Of a stretch of DNA of 64,000 nt, positions 23,151 through 35,048 are shown one piece after another. How positions within the stretch are numbered: position 1 is the first letter of the stretch; the number at the start of each line of letters is the position of its first letter. The position numbers and the translations under genes are program-made. A model generated the notes under the pieces. It ran no database searches. It was not told the origin of the DNA and saw only the letters and a list, made by a program, of their open reading frames with translations. This DNA comes from Sebastes aleutianus (Eukaryota > Chordata > Actinopteri > Perciformes > Sebastidae), in assembly GCA_916700875.1 (NCBI GenBank), contig CAKAKS010000038.1:11789944-11853943 (forward strand). The letters are read 5' to 3'.

Positions 23151-23540
23151 GATCTCATGGGAAGGTGCATGAATGACACATTACAAGGATATTCTGCGTG
23201 TCATGAGGATGCATTTTAGGCAACAAAACCACTTAGTTAGGTTTAGGTAACAAAACCATTTAGTTAGGTTTAGGTAACAAAACCACTTAGTTAGGTTTAG
23301 GCAACAAAACTACTTGGTTAAGTTTGGGCAACAAAACCACTTAGCCACGGATAACACGTCAGAAACATCTATTACACATGACAAACATCACTAACGTAAC
23401 TTACAAAACAAAACAAAACACCGGTCTCGAACACCGATCTCCTGCTTTAAAGTCCTGTGTTTTCCCCACCCACCATCCTTCTTGCTTTTAATTCTACGTC
23501 ACTAGCTCTGAACGTAGCATACTTACCTGGATGTGTTTAC
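23150..23540 (+). mobile_element. Dispersed fish repeat containing a 27-bp tandem block
   Basis: Contains five head-to-tail units of tttaggcaacaaaaccactt agttagg, then acaccggtctcgaacaccga, tctcctgctttaaagtcctg tgttttccccaccca. Related phrases occur at 9760-9850, 52725-53110 and, reversed, at 54909-55308. Terminal sequences of this copy are not clear. Confidence 0.55.
23215..23347. repeat. Five tandem 27-bp units
   Basis: Units start at 23215, 23242, 23269, 23296 and 23323. All keep the exact 27-bp spacing and differ at a few positions (ggcaac/ggtaac, accact/accatt/actact). Confidence 0.92.
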
Positions 23541-23559
23541 ATTGGACTCAGTACAGACT

Positions 23560-24265
23560 ACATGGCGCACAACTGACACGGCAAAAGCAAGAACGGCGTT
23601 CTTATTGCTCTTATTGCTAAATGACTTGCGGATTACATGTCATACATTCCAAGTGTTTTTGTGGCTAAGCCAAGTGAGCAAAGCACAGACAAAGACCTAC
23701 TTTATTTAAGAAATAAGTCATTCAGTTATTCACTGAATTAATACATTAATTAACTTGCACTAAACACAGTGAGTAAGGCCTGTGGACACTGCAAAATCAA
23801 AAATAAAAGGCCAATATGTTTTTTTGCAGTAAAAGCACCGTGGTTTTTATATAACATCTGTGAACATGTGTGGTCACAGCTTCCTGTTTTATTTTGCTTT
23901 TATAACTTTACGATTCAGGAAACCTAAACAGTAGTGCTGTTTGCTTTGCAAGGCCTATGAAATTCAATACGTTTTCATTGGATTTGAGGCTTTTCCTGTA
24001 CTTACAATGTGTTGACGCCAACAACAAAATATTGCAGGCCCTTGTAAGAAGTGTTGAAAAAATATCATTTTGGAAAACATCTGAATGAAGTCCTTGAGGA
24101 ACTAATTTGCAGTCAGCTGAACAAAGATATATGATAATGTTTGTTTACTGGGTGTGTTAGCGTGTGCATATTTGTGTGAGTGTGCGTCTCTGCAGGGAGC
24201 GCTGTTTAACACACACACCATCTGGACTTCTTCAAACACTGCATCAATCTGAGTTCCTGAACATC
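23560..24265. other. Non-coding, no gene seen
   Basis: AT-rich, no microsatellite, no recognised repeat. Confidence 0.45.
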
Positions 24266-24266
24266 A

Positions 24267-24301
24267 GTGTGTTTGTGTGTGTGTGTGTGTGTGTGCGCGT
24301 G
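24267..24301. repeat. (GT)n microsatellite
   Basis: GT run with a gtttgt interruption on the left and gcgc on the right. Confidence 0.94.
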
Positions 24302-24479
24302 TGGTATACACATGTGTTTGTGTCTGCATGCCATTGCTTGATTGGATTTTTGCATACACATATGTGCATGTTCACATGCACCATCATGCTTGTGTATGGT
24401 TACTTGCTGTAAACTTGCATGCATTACTGTTAGTTTCTTTTGTTAGACACTTTCAAGGAATTTGTTGCATGTGTGTGAG

Positions 24480-25090
24480 CAACCCGGTATCACGCCCAAG
24501 TGTGTAATAGACCCGCCGGTCCAGCGGAGGATAGCGTGTCAGTGTCTTCTTTTGCCCATGGATGTATGAATAGATCTGGATACAGTGTTCCAGGCAGGGC
24601 CCCGTTCATTCCTATGAGAGTTGCTCAGTGGCGCATGAAGCAAAAAATGCTTGACTACGGAGTGATAAAGTACCCAGATCATCCGTGGATCTTTCACATC
24701 CATTGGGCTCATGGGGCAGGCAGAGTAGTGTTTCCTTTAACTCCGCCTCCCAGCCCTCGGTCCAGCCTCGTCTGGGTTTCATTCACATGGACGGAGGAAG
24801 GAAAATAACTCTGGATTCTGCTATTTGTGCATTTTACTACTTTTAGGAGCTAATGATTTAAATAAGGGCTATTCATGTGTTCATACTGGGAAGTTTATCT
24901 ACAAAAAAAATTATCCGCTGAGTTACAGACATCTCTTTCCCAATGTAAGTCTATGAGGAAAAGTCTTTTTCGGCCCAATGGCATCAAGTGACGGACACAG
25001 GACTTGTAGTACCACCGTTTGGCCATTATGTACCATTTGCTTCAAAGCCTGGCGCACTTTCTGGGAGCTTGGTTTTGCCTCATCAAGATG
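24480..25090 (+). mobile_element. Decayed dispersed fish repeat
   Basis: The phrases ttcattcctatgagagttgc, tcagtggcgcatgaagc, cccaatgtaagtctatgagg and cggcccaatggcatcaagtg are ones I associate with high-copy fish repeats. No terminal repeats can be drawn. The 102-codon plus-strand frame at 24500-24808 lies inside it and has no other support. Confidence 0.45.
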
Positions 25091-25254
25091 TGAATATTAC
25101 ACTTGTGTATGAAGGTGCAGTAGCCTACCAGCAGGGGGCAACCAAACCAATTATCATCATTATCATTACACACTTTTGCCTTGCGTATTATCGTGTCATT
25201 CACATGCTGGTTTGAGTTACCTCTTCTGTCACTAACCGTAAACAATCCTTACTC

Positions 25255-25860
25255 AAACGTAAAGCTGCAGTGCATGGAATTGCAGCAAATATGATTTAAA
25301 AAAGTTATTTTTATAAAACAATCACTATATCCTGACAGCATAGTGCATGAGACAGGTAATCTGAAAAAATCATGTGTCTGTGTGTCCTCTGGTGCTCCTA
25401 ATGGCATCTGCAAGATTTCACAGACCGGAGGAAAACAACCAATCAGAGCCGAGCTGGAGCCTTGCCATATCTGAGCAGCTGTCAATCACTCGTGAACTCC
25501 GATCAAACGGTCAAACTAGGCAGCGCTGATCAAATAGGAATCAATATTCTGTTACTGTAATGCCTATTTCTTCCTCAACTGTTTTCAGAAACATCTTGTA
25601 GTGCACTGTTTAACAAGCACCGCCCACCAGCCAGAGCACAGCCAATAGGAACTCTCTCTCTCTCTCTGAAATGCCCTGTGATTGGCCAAAGTCATCGTCA
25701 CAGACTACATTTTTTAAAGCCTGAAAACAGAGCCATGAGGAGGTGCAGAAGTCTGTTTTTCTCTCAGAACACTTGAGTTACAATATGCTGAAAGGTTATT
25801 ATGGATTTTTTTCCCAATGATGCCAGAAATATTCTGCTTACTGCCGGTTTAACTCGATAT
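25255..25860 (+). repeat. Dispersed repeat B, copy 1
   Basis: Closely matches 60255-60810: gcatctgcaagatttcacag, accggaggaaaacaaccaat, cagagccgagctggagcctt, gaactccgatcaaacggtca, attggccaaagt and aaagcctgaaaacagag occur in the same order. Copy 1 lacks about 70 bp (tgtgaaatgagaaagtttgt...) seen in copy 2 and has a longer 3' part, atattctgcttactgccggt. The outer ends taaagctgcagt and the reverse of actgccggttta are weakly inverted, suggesting a DNA element. Confidence 0.75.
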
Positions 25861-25869
25861 ATAATGACA

Positions 25870-26700
25870 TGTTATATATATACATATTTGTGGAAATATG
25901 CAAATGTATCAAGTCATCAGTTACAAATTTAACAGCTTGATGGCACATTTTGGTTTAATATAAAACTTGTAGTGTACATTATTAATGATTACACTAACAT
26001 CCTACAAACTCACAGTGTGTGAAGCGTTGCTGGCTGAATTGGGGTATTTTACCAAGTTATTTGTACCCTGATTGAAGACCTCTTAATCACTGCCCACATC
26101 TCTGATTTTTTCAGTTATTCAAATAGGAATTATCAGTGTAGGTTATTTGGGAATGTGGTTAAAAACTGTACCCGACTGTTCACCAAATTGTGTCTGGTAG
26201 GACCACAGACAAACAGGAGCTAGATACTTTAGTGTAAACTCACTTTAGGGCCGATTTACTGTAATCTACTTTAGATTAGATTGTAGACGGAGGGTTATGT
26301 GGGCATTGTCTCCAGCTGTTGCCCACATCAACAGTCTGCAGCAATTAATATGTATTAGTGTTCTTTCCATTTGCACTAATTACATCTTTTAACCTACTTC
26401 CTAACCTACATTACCTCATTGTTATTGCTGTCGGGCTCTCTGACGTTATTGATAATGCACATTATGCCACTCTCACTTGCGCTGCCACAGCAGGTAATCA
26501 AATCTCCCATTTCCATTTTCGCATTGCATTTCTACTTATTATTGCGGAGCTACACCCATTACACCGTTCACATCCATCCATTCAGTTGTCAGAGCGAGAC
26601 CATTTGCCCGGTGATTCAGTCTCTCTTCCTGGAGAGTCAGGTATTACTACACACAGAGTCGGGGCCAGTGCAAGTTGAGATTCACCTTTGGACTCTATAA
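25870..26700. other. Non-coding, no gene seen
   Basis: AT-rich, repeat-poor. A 106-codon plus-strand frame at 26358-26678 overlaps another long frame and shows no domain; neither has exon signals I would trust. Confidence 0.45.
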
Positions 26701-26925
26701 ATATTCACTAAGTCAGTTACCCAGTCAATCAACTAGGCTGTAAGCCAGCTAGTCAGCCATCAAATTATGCATCCAGTCAATCAGTCATCCAGCCAAGTGG
26801 CCAGTCAGCCGGAGAAACAACCAGCCAAACATGTTTGCCAGCGAGCCAAACAGTGAATTACCCATTCAGCCCACCAGCCAAACAAACAGCCAGCTAGTCA
26901 GTCAGACAGACAGACAGACACAAGT
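26701..26925. repeat. Degenerate (CAGT/CAGC)n tract
   Basis: Runs of cagtcaatca, cagccatc, cagccagctagtcagtcaga ending in a short (CAGA)n. Period 4 with frequent substitution. Confidence 0.75.
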
Positions 26926-26999
26926 GTAATTAGTGATAAGTGATTAGGATGTTCTAGTCATTTAGGATGAACAGCTGCAATTAGGGCATCTCTCTGTTT

Positions 27000-27685
27000 C
27001 TCCCACTCCCCGTTGTTCAATACTTTCTGCTCTCCAGTTACAGTTGTGTGTGTCTGTCTGTGTGTGGCCAGACACACACACACACACATCGCAAACACAA
27101 ACATTAGGATTCTGCTCTTTGCTGCACTTAGAGAAACTTCCATTGAGAATCCATTAGCAGCCTAAAAGCACTCAGACTAATTATGAATATAAATTCACTG
27201 ATGTTCTCAGATGCAGTGTTCATATACACAAAAAGTTGTTTTTATAAAAGAAAATCTTTCACTTTTTGAGTTAATGCAACGCTCTTTAATGACTGTATAT
27301 GAAAGTGAAGTTTTACATCTAAATACATAAATACATAAAAAGGTTTTCTCAAAAGTGTTTATAAAGCCATTTGGTTTGTTTAATTAATCTAGCCATTGAT
27401 TTGGTAATGTTTTCAAGTTGTTGCATTCTTCTGGACTTTTGAATTGTTCCTCTCTAGGAAAAGAATTTCATGTTTACAATTTAATAATTATAAAGAGCAA
27501 CTTAACACCCCGTTTTAGTTTGAAAACGCCCTTTTCACAAGTTAAAGTCAAAGTGTTGTTGCATTGTAGTTCAGGGTGTGGTGAGCATGTAATTTACTAA
27601 CTCAAAAAGTGGACGTTTTGAAAAATAATAATTTAATTCTTACTGATTTTACTGGGGCGTTTACCAACTATTTAACCACTTACCA
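27000..27685. other. Non-coding, no gene seen
   Basis: Short GT and CA runs at 27043-27064 and 27071-27088, then AT-rich DNA. Confidence 0.45.
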
Positions 27686-27689
27686 TTCC

Positions 27690-28140
27690 ACCCTCTTTTT
27701 TTAGAGCGATAGAGGTGGTTTTCTCGTAGCGGCTGTGCTGCAGCACCTCTTTTCACCCTCTGACTGAAACACTGTTTGAGCTCCTGCTCCCAGTCTGCTC
27801 TGATTGGTCAGCTGGCCAACTCTGTTGTGATTGGTCAACTGAACCAAACTCTTCAGACTCCGTTCCACTCTAACTAGCTTTGTTTGAGGGTGTCTCAAAC
27901 TATAGCCGCTAGGAAGGTATTATGTAAATGTGTTACTTGGTGACATCACCACGTTACGGAAGAAAAGGAAGAACTTCAAGTGAGGCGTTTCAGGAGCAGT
28001 GTTTCTGTGGAGGAGAGTAGCTCCCTTTGGCGTGGACTTTGGGCTTTGTAACTTTGCAGACATTTTACATGCACAAAAAACGATATAATGCACTAAAGGA
28101 AAGGGGGAAAAAGCACAAAAGCATAATAGGTCGTCTTTAA
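27690..28140 (+). mobile_element. TTAA-ended fish MITE, copy 1
   Basis: Ordered phrases: tgctgcagcacctcttttca, ctgctctgattggtcagctg, aatgtgttacttggtgacat, gtggactttgggctttgtaa, aaagcataataggtcgtctt + taa. The final TTAA (28137-28140) and the 'cataataggtcctcttta' end are typical of a fish element using TTAA targets. The left end is not sharply defined. Copy 2 at 37189-37434 lacks the left part. Confidence 0.6.
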
Positions 28141-28223
28141 GAGAGACCAGAAACTTCAGGAGCAAAACAGAAATAAGCTATTTCCTACTTTTTTGACACC
28201 ACAAACACATAATGTATTCAGTC
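28141..28223. repeat. Flank shared with 37435-37519
   Basis: Sequence beyond the TTAA end (cttcaggagcaaaacagaaa, gacaccacaaacacataatg, tattcagtc) is repeated directly after copy 2, so the repeated unit is longer than the MITE. Confidence 0.8.
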
Positions 28224-28234
28224 AGTAGAGTGTA

Positions 28235-29980
28235 TTCACAGGACAAGATAGCAAGCACATTGATAGCTGCTGCATTTATTTTACTTGATTATGATTTGTG
28301 TCAAATCAATAAACCACCTATATAATGTAAAGTGAGGTAGCACTCAGCTGTTTTCACCTCCAGAATTTCTACATATTCGAAGCCTCACCCTTTTTCTAGT
28401 TGTCTCTCTCCTCATGTCTCTATTCTCCAATCATGCCTTTCTTTCTGTGAACCTCTTAACCCCCCAGAGAAAGGGGGAAAGGCTGGAATATTGGGTTTCC
28501 GCTGCTAATGGGACACGTTCACAAAGGGCCATCAGAAAATGGCTTTTTTTCCCATTTTTATTGGTGCCTCGTGGAAGTCTTCAATTTCCTCTCCCCCCCA
28601 CATCTCCATTATGTTTTTAATCGGGTACAATCTGGTGACCCCAAAAGAGGAAGTATAGCTTGAGGATTTTGACTTCATGATTCACACGTTCTAATAGTTA
28701 AGATATTTAATTAATGAAAAACAGTTTCCTACAACAGGTAGGTGTCTTTATTTTTGCAGAAAATGGCAGACGTTTTGAATTATTCAGTACTTTTCCTACA
28801 ATTGTAAATATTTATAACCTACAGTTCATAATTCATTATCTCTTAAATGTATAACAGGCACTCCATGTTTTTGTAATTGCTTTATCCTCCAAGCTCTCAA
28901 GTTCCCCACTGGAAAAAATATGGTGTAAACACCATCAAAATGATGTATCGCTAATTTAGGACCAGAGTTTTTCAGTTGCTTTGTAATGCAACCATAAGAG
29001 TTAACCTCCAGGTTACAGGGTTGAGTCACGATTTGTTGAGGAGGAGACATTCTGCTCATTTATTGAAACAGTCTCAGCCCAGAAACGGTTCTGGTCTGAG
29101 GGATGTTGCCATATTTACCAACCCTCCACACAGTGGTGAGGACAAACGTGCTTTTTTGTCTAGACATGATAGAGTAAAGACTCTGTGTGGTCACGGGAAA
29201 TCAAAACTGAGTCAACAGAGGCAGCAGATTTGTGCCAGACACAGATGTAATGAGATCAAAATGTTCCTTCATGAAAAGACGTTAATTATTACTGTTTACA
29301 GAAGACAGACGGAAAGATACGAGACAAGAGGACATGTGACAAAAGTCCTGATGCAAATGTGTCACATGCACATGGTCTGATCTTTAAACCAGCAAGCCAC
29401 AAAGCTTTTATATCCACTCTTGTTCTCTCTCTCTCTTTCTCTCAGTAACTATATTACGGCAATAACAAGATAATGTTGTTATGTTACAGAATGAATAAAG
29501 TCATCTTTACTCAGACCTCCTCTGTGTCTGCTGATAAAGAGGACGGATCCAATATCTGCGCTTTACACTGACACACACACAGACAGACAAACATTCATTT
29601 AATAGAGAAAATCCAATATGATAACTGAAGCTGTCAGAGGTATCAAGAGGCAGAGTAGTGTTTCCTGGCACAACCTCACCCACTTCAGAGGTACATGGAG
29701 AAGAGAGAAAGTCTGAAGAGGTCAAAACTCTAAAGACAACCAATCATATACATATACATACATATTAGCCAATGGGGCACCCGCACATAGATAGGATGGG
29801 TGATGGACGAGGGCACAAAAAAGTGTTGTCCAAACATAACCACGGACATTCATCATGCTTTATTGCCAACTACTGTAGAGAAAATAAATAAAATATGTTG
29901 ACACTGAAGAGCTGCACTTTTTTGCTCCAGCACATCAATTATATATGAACATATTTTTCAGGTGAAAGTATTAGCTTATA
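28235..29980. other. Non-coding, no gene seen
   Basis: No recognised transposon. A 134-codon plus-strand frame (28976-29380) has mixed composition but no domain, no neighbours and no convincing splice context; I treat it as chance. Short CT run at 29427-29444. Confidence 0.45.
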
Positions 29981-29985
29981 TATAT

Positions 29986-30355
29986 TAGGGCTGCGTATGT
30001 ATTAGCAAAAATCTGGCGATATGATACATATGATATAGGGGTTACTATTTAATATATTGCGATACTGTAAGAGATGCGATATATTGCGATTTAAAAAAAA
30101 AATTATCATAGCACACCATATGCATAAAATCTACTTTTTTATACAATCTGAACAGTGGGATCTGTATTTACATTTATCACAGTCCCTGTAACATCATAGC
30201 ACTACTGTTTTTGCAGTCTGAGCCCACTCTCTGCTATGAATCTTTGCATGTAAACTAGTGATTCAAAATCGATCAGTGATTTTGAGAATCAATACAGTAT
30301 CATAAAACATAATATCGCAAAAACTCAAGTGTATCAATATTTTCTTACACCCCTA
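29986..30355. mobile_element. Complete 370-bp hAT-type MITE
   Basis: It begins tagggctgcgtatgtattag and ends tcaatattttcttacacccc + ta, with gcgatat / cgatat repeats inside. The ending is the reverse complement of the fish terminus taggggtgtaagaaaatatt. Flanks are atatatat and atatatac (8 bp, 7 matching), though the AT-rich context weakens this. Confidence 0.75.
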
Positions 30356-30602
30356 ATATATACTATACCTTTGCAGTTCATGTACCTTTGTGCACTTTAG
30401 CACATTTGCACATTAATATATACCTTTTTGTATCTGTCTGTCACCTGTAGGTCGATGAGAGGCCAAAAGCGTCAGTATATCAACTTAAATATCAGGCATG
30501 ACCAACCATGCTCGACATAAATCCTCGTTATTGTCACTGTAGATTAATATTATAATTCTTATGTAGAGGAAGAAGGAACAGAGAAGCAGTCATTATGCTC
30601 AG

Positions 30603-30604
<2 letters not shown>

Positions 30605-30639
<35 letters not shown>
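30605..30639. repeat. (GA)n microsatellite
   Basis: About 17 perfect GA units, followed by a short G-run (gcggggggg). Confidence 0.96.
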
Positions 30640-30641
<2 letters not shown>

Positions 30642-30659
30642 AAACAGAGAGCGGGGGGG

Positions 30660-31500
30660 AGGAGAATAGAAAATGCAAAGTCATAATTGGGCTATAAAGA
30701 ATATTGTTAGCAGCAAATGGTCCACGTAATGTGATGACTCAGCAGTTCTTGGATCCTCTCATGAGCCAGCAGTTCTGTGATGGCTGATGTCACTCATGGA
30801 TGGACACACAGGACTAAAGGTCAGAGCAGAACCGACTCTGAGATTTTGGCTGGGCTACTTCAAAAAGCAAAGTTTGTACAGGTTGCACTCTCGCTTCTGT
30901 GTCGATTGCAAACATTATGCATAACATGACGACCACCGTTATTTCTAGTCGTGGTGGGAGTCCAGAGGAGTTCTCATCCCTTTAGAAGCAGCTTTGCTTG
31001 CAGTTCACACAGGCAGATGGACAAACTCTCCTCTGAGTTTAAAGAGTTTATTTACTCCGGCACAACTGAAACTAATTTAATAGGTTACAGGAAGAGCGCA
31101 GGATAAACAATTGTTGTAGATGTTCAGATTTCACCTTGTCACCAGATCTCAAGAAGTTACTCTTTATTTATTTTTTCTTTATTTCTGGTTGAGCAAAAAC
31201 AAGAAGCCGAATGCGAAATGCATCATTCGCTCCCAAAAGCTCTCATCTTATACAGGAAAAAAAGAAAGGCTTCTAGAGATCTGGTGTGTGGTGGCATCTG
31301 AACTTCATCATTGAGTTTGTTTATTCCAAGTTGGTGTCCCACGTTTTATCCCTACATCACTACCTTCTTTGGGGCGAAGCTGGTGGCGACCGAGTGTTCC
31401 TTCTTATTTCAATTAAATTTGAAAGCTTGAGCCTTTTTCTTCTCTTTTCCAGTTTGGCCTGACTTGCTCTACACTACTGTGTCAATATTCAGTTTTTAAA
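30660..31500. other. Non-coding, no gene seen
   Basis: Unique-looking, no recognised repeat and no open frame beyond 65 codons. Confidence 0.45.
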
Positions 31501-31512
31501 ATAGATCGTCAT

Positions 31513-32185
31513 TAGGGCTGTCAAAGTTAACACGATAATAATGCGAGAGTGATGATACTGGCATCATATGAAACTAGACAACCTAAGGAATCGATTGGTA
31601 CCAAACATGTCATATTAGTTTGTCACGAAGGAGGCTAAATAATGCTCCAAACTTAGGCTAAATTTTGGCGAGGAAAAACTGTCGTGGCCATTTTCAAAGG
31701 GGTTCCTTGACCTCTGACCTCAAGATATGTGAATGAAAATGGGTTCTATGGGTACCCACGAGTCTCCCCTTTACAGACATGCCCACTTTATGATAATCAC
31801 ATGCAGTTTGGGGCAAGTCATAGTCAAGTCAGCACACTGACACACTGACAGCTGTTGTTGCCTGTTGGGCTGCAGTTTGCCATGTTATGATTTGAGCATA
31901 TTTTTTATGCTAAATGCAGTACCTGTGAGGGTTTCTGGACAATATCTGTCATTGTTTTGTGTTTGAAATTGATTTCCAATAACAAATCAATACATACATT
32001 TGCATGAAGCAAGCATATTTGCCCACTCCCATGTTGATACGAGTATTAAATACTTGACAAATCTCCCTTTAAGGTCCATTTTGAACAGATACAAAATGTG
32101 TGATTATTTTGCAATTAATCACAATTAACTATGGACAATCATGGGATTTATTGCGATCAAATATTTTAATTGATTGACAGCCCTG
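31513..32185 (+). mobile_element. hAT-A element, complete copy with exact target duplication
   Basis: The left terminus is tagggctgtcaaagttaaca and the right terminus is ttgattgacagccctg. The 8 bp atcgtcat lies on both sides (31505-31512 and 32186-32193); one further flanking g is shared. The interior is collinear with 14085-14822 but lacks about 60 bp near the left end (the cgctaatgcaaatt segment). It has no coding frame. Confidence 0.92.
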
Positions 32186-32199
32186 ATCGTCATACAGAG

Positions 32200-33110
32200 T
32201 TTGTGTTAGTATGTGATTGTGGTGTTTTATGGTGTATATTATCTTAGCCTAACTTAATAGTTTGCATGGAAATGACTCAGAAATTATACGTCATTCTCAA
32301 TAAAATAACAGGAAAAATCAGATTTCAACAGATGAAGAAGGCGCATCGAGCTTGCTGCTGTGTTGTTTACCTGATCCCTGATCAGTTGGACTGTTGAATA
32401 ATGTGGGTGAGAGAGAATCGATCCGTATAGGTCAGGGAAAGGTTTGAATGCAAGCTTGTGAAGAAGATAAAACTTTTACCTCTCTCCTACAGTCATAAAT
32501 GAATCTATGTGTTGGTGTTAGTTATCTAAATTGTTATTGTTGTAGCGTAACTGCAGAAGTTTTTGGCGTTACTCAATACTCAAACAAACCCAAGCAGTGT
32601 ATACAATTACGTGAAAGAATTCAATATGTGCTCAAAGTTTTGGTGCGAAGGCTGACTGAACACAGCCCAACCCGACCTGCCTCCTGCACATGAATCATTT
32701 ATGAGGCGACACAAGACCGTCGGGACTCTTTATGGTCTAATGCAGACCTGGCCGGCCTCCCCACAAGCCCCTTAAGTTGGGAATCTTGTCCCTCACCATA
32801 TTGGGTTTGATGTCACAACTCCATCTGGATCCATTTTTTTAAGGCAGACATTTTGTTTCCCTCTTGGCAAACATTTCACCCATTTTATTTAGATACAGGA
32901 GAGGATTCAGCCCATATGAGCTTGAATCTCGCGTGGGGAGGGATCGTGATTAGGACGCCGACAAGCCGGTAATTACAGTACGGTAGAGAGTTGAAACATT
33001 CCAGTGGACTCACCAGGTGATCAGTCATTATGCTACCGCACTTATCTGTGTAATGTTTGTGGGAGGAATCATTCAGACTTTGCTACAGGTGAAATCTAAT
33101 ATGCACTGCT
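32200..33110. other. Repeat-poor, moderately GC, candidate conserved non-coding DNA
   Basis: From about 32690 to 33090 the sequence is non-repetitive with mixed composition (cgacacaagaccgtcgggac, gacgccgacaagccggtaat). No open frame or repeat explains it. Whether it is conserved cannot be seen here. Confidence 0.3.
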
Positions 33111-33159
33111 GTGCTTGTTTTGTTCTGCACCAACTTCACTCCTCATATTGATCGTCCAT

Positions 33160-33860
33160 CTCCTCACTTTTTTTCCTCTACCTTTTTTTTCTCTCCTCTT
33201 CCCACATTATCTACGTCTCTTGCCTCCTATCCTCCTCATCTTTCTTCCTCTCCATCCATCCACGCCTCACTCCTCTCCAGTGTCTCACTCACTCACTCAC
33301 TCACTCACTCACCGTCCTCCTCTCCACTTGCATATGCTGTGAATCAGAATAGGTTTCCATGGGGAACGGGCTCTGAATATTATCTTAATTTTTTCATTCC
33401 TCATCTCTGCTGCTAGTTTTACCCTCAATTTGTTGCCCAGAGCCCAAAAAGCAACATGGGATTCATGAAACGTGCACACGCCACAGAAGATGCGATTATA
33501 GCCAATCCATCTCTCTTTCCGTCCTTCTCTCTCACTTTTCAAAACATCATGGGAATCGTGAAACGTGCTCCCACCTCGGACTGGAGTACTTTTCTTCTTT
33601 CTCTCTCTCTCTCTTGCCTCCCTCACCTTCGTCCCTCTCGGTTTTTGCCTCCCCTTTCAATCCCTTTTTATTTAATTTTTCCCTCTCGCTCGCCTCGATT
33701 CGCGTTATCACTCCTTCTCTCCCCACTTCAATGTCTCTTTCTCTCTGCCTTTCTCTTCGTCTATATGTCGCTCCCTCATGCTCAGAGGTAATTCTCTCCC
33801 TCCTCTCCTGAGTCTTATTCATCATCATCATCCTCCTTTTCTCTCTCTCTCTCTCTTTCA
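33160..33860. other. Pyrimidine-rich low-complexity region
   Basis: Extended CT-rich sequence on the plus strand that creates overlapping 100-120 codon frames on both strands (serine/leucine-rich forward, ER-rich reverse). None is a credible gene. It includes a TCAC array and a short internal duplication noted separately. Confidence 0.75.
33285..33312. repeat. (TCAC)n tetranucleotide array
   Basis: Seven perfect units. Confidence 0.96.
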
Positions 33861-33869
33861 CACACACAT

Positions 33870-35045
33870 TCACACACAACAAATCCAGTATGCATATCAG
33901 TGTCACCGCCTCTGAACAATATGGAGGATGATAGCATTTGGGTGGGTTGACAGAAGGAGAGAAAAGGAAGAGAGATGAGAGAGAAAGTTAAGAGAGAGGA
34001 ATGCTATATATACACTATGCATGGGCACAAGCTCACCTTGTGTGTAAAAATTAGCTTTTTTCTGAAATGCATTTTTACCCCATGATGTTCTCTAAACACT
34101 GTTGTTAAAAAGCATTTAAATAAAGTATGATTACAACTACATAACGGGTGAGAGAGATGAGGAACGGAGACGGTGAGAGAGAGGAAGACTGGCAGAAAAA
34201 AAGCCTGTTTATTATAGATTCGTCTGGCGAGAATGACGTGAATAGCAGGCTTTCTGAATGAGTCAAATATGGTTTAGTCAGAGAAAAAAAACACCCTGAC
34301 GCACAGTGCAAGGCACTTAAAAAAGACGTGAGAAATGTTTTTGTTCACATCAAAAACCGAGGCTGTAATTTCCAAAAACTCTGCATCTCCATTGTGAGGC
34401 AATTCTCATTATTATTACAATGAAGAATCCTGTTAAAGTGTCAAAATGTTGTCAGCCAAGGTCGTAATCATTTTGTAACAACAGAAGGCAAATGAAGAGA
34501 TACACAGGGAATTGGATGGATGCATATTAGCAGGCAATGTTATATTTCATTAACCTCGATTTAATCAAAGCGGATCCGTCTCAATGTAATTTTCCATTTT
34601 AGTGGCATTTATTTATGCTGTGTATGAAGTGGTAAAAGACAAGCTTCTTTTTAACACGCTGAAAAGATAAATATAGTGGGACACACACAGGGAAAGAACA
34701 GAGTGAAGATAGCTCAAACAAAATGCTTTCAACAGCACAACTCTGTCGACGAGGCAAACAGCAGTGCTATTGTCGTAAACGTAAACAATTCAAGAGTCAT
34801 TGCTCTCGGCCAGGGATGTGCAAAGGCAAAATCAGATAGAATTGCATGCATATGTTGTCCTTCAGACACTGTTGTTTGCTCGTTTTGTATGAATTATGTA
34901 TTGTATTCCACTTTTTCTTTTATGTATCATATATATTTATTTGTTTGCTCCTGAATACAAGCCTGCTGTTAACAGACAGACTATTGTCCTGGTTATCAAA
35001 CTGTTGTAATTTTGGAGTTGCTTGTTTAAAACCAACCATGTTATA
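33870..35045. other. Non-coding; 34320-34680 is repeat-poor
   Basis: No gene is seen. The 34320-34680 part is free of simple repeats and transposon ends (gaggcaattctcattattat, gaattggatggatgcatatt) and is a candidate for conserved non-coding DNA only on that negative basis. Confidence 0.35.
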
Positions 35046-35048
35046 CGT

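Noticed and set aside
23215..23347. CRISPR-like array of 27-bp units
   Set aside because: Units are directly head to tail with no unique spacers, in an animal genome, inside a dispersed repeat.
24718..24736. 19-bp phrase aggcagagtagtgtttcct also at 29648-29666
   Set aside because: Surrounding sequences do not align, so it is too short to call a repeat or duplication.
28976..29380. 134-codon plus-strand frame
   Set aside because: No low-complexity excuse, but no recognisable domain, no flanking exon signals and no neighbouring coding sequence.
33456..33906. Overlapping 111- and 119-codon frames
   Set aside because: Composition follows the CT-rich strand (S/L-rich forward, ER-rich reverse); no domain.
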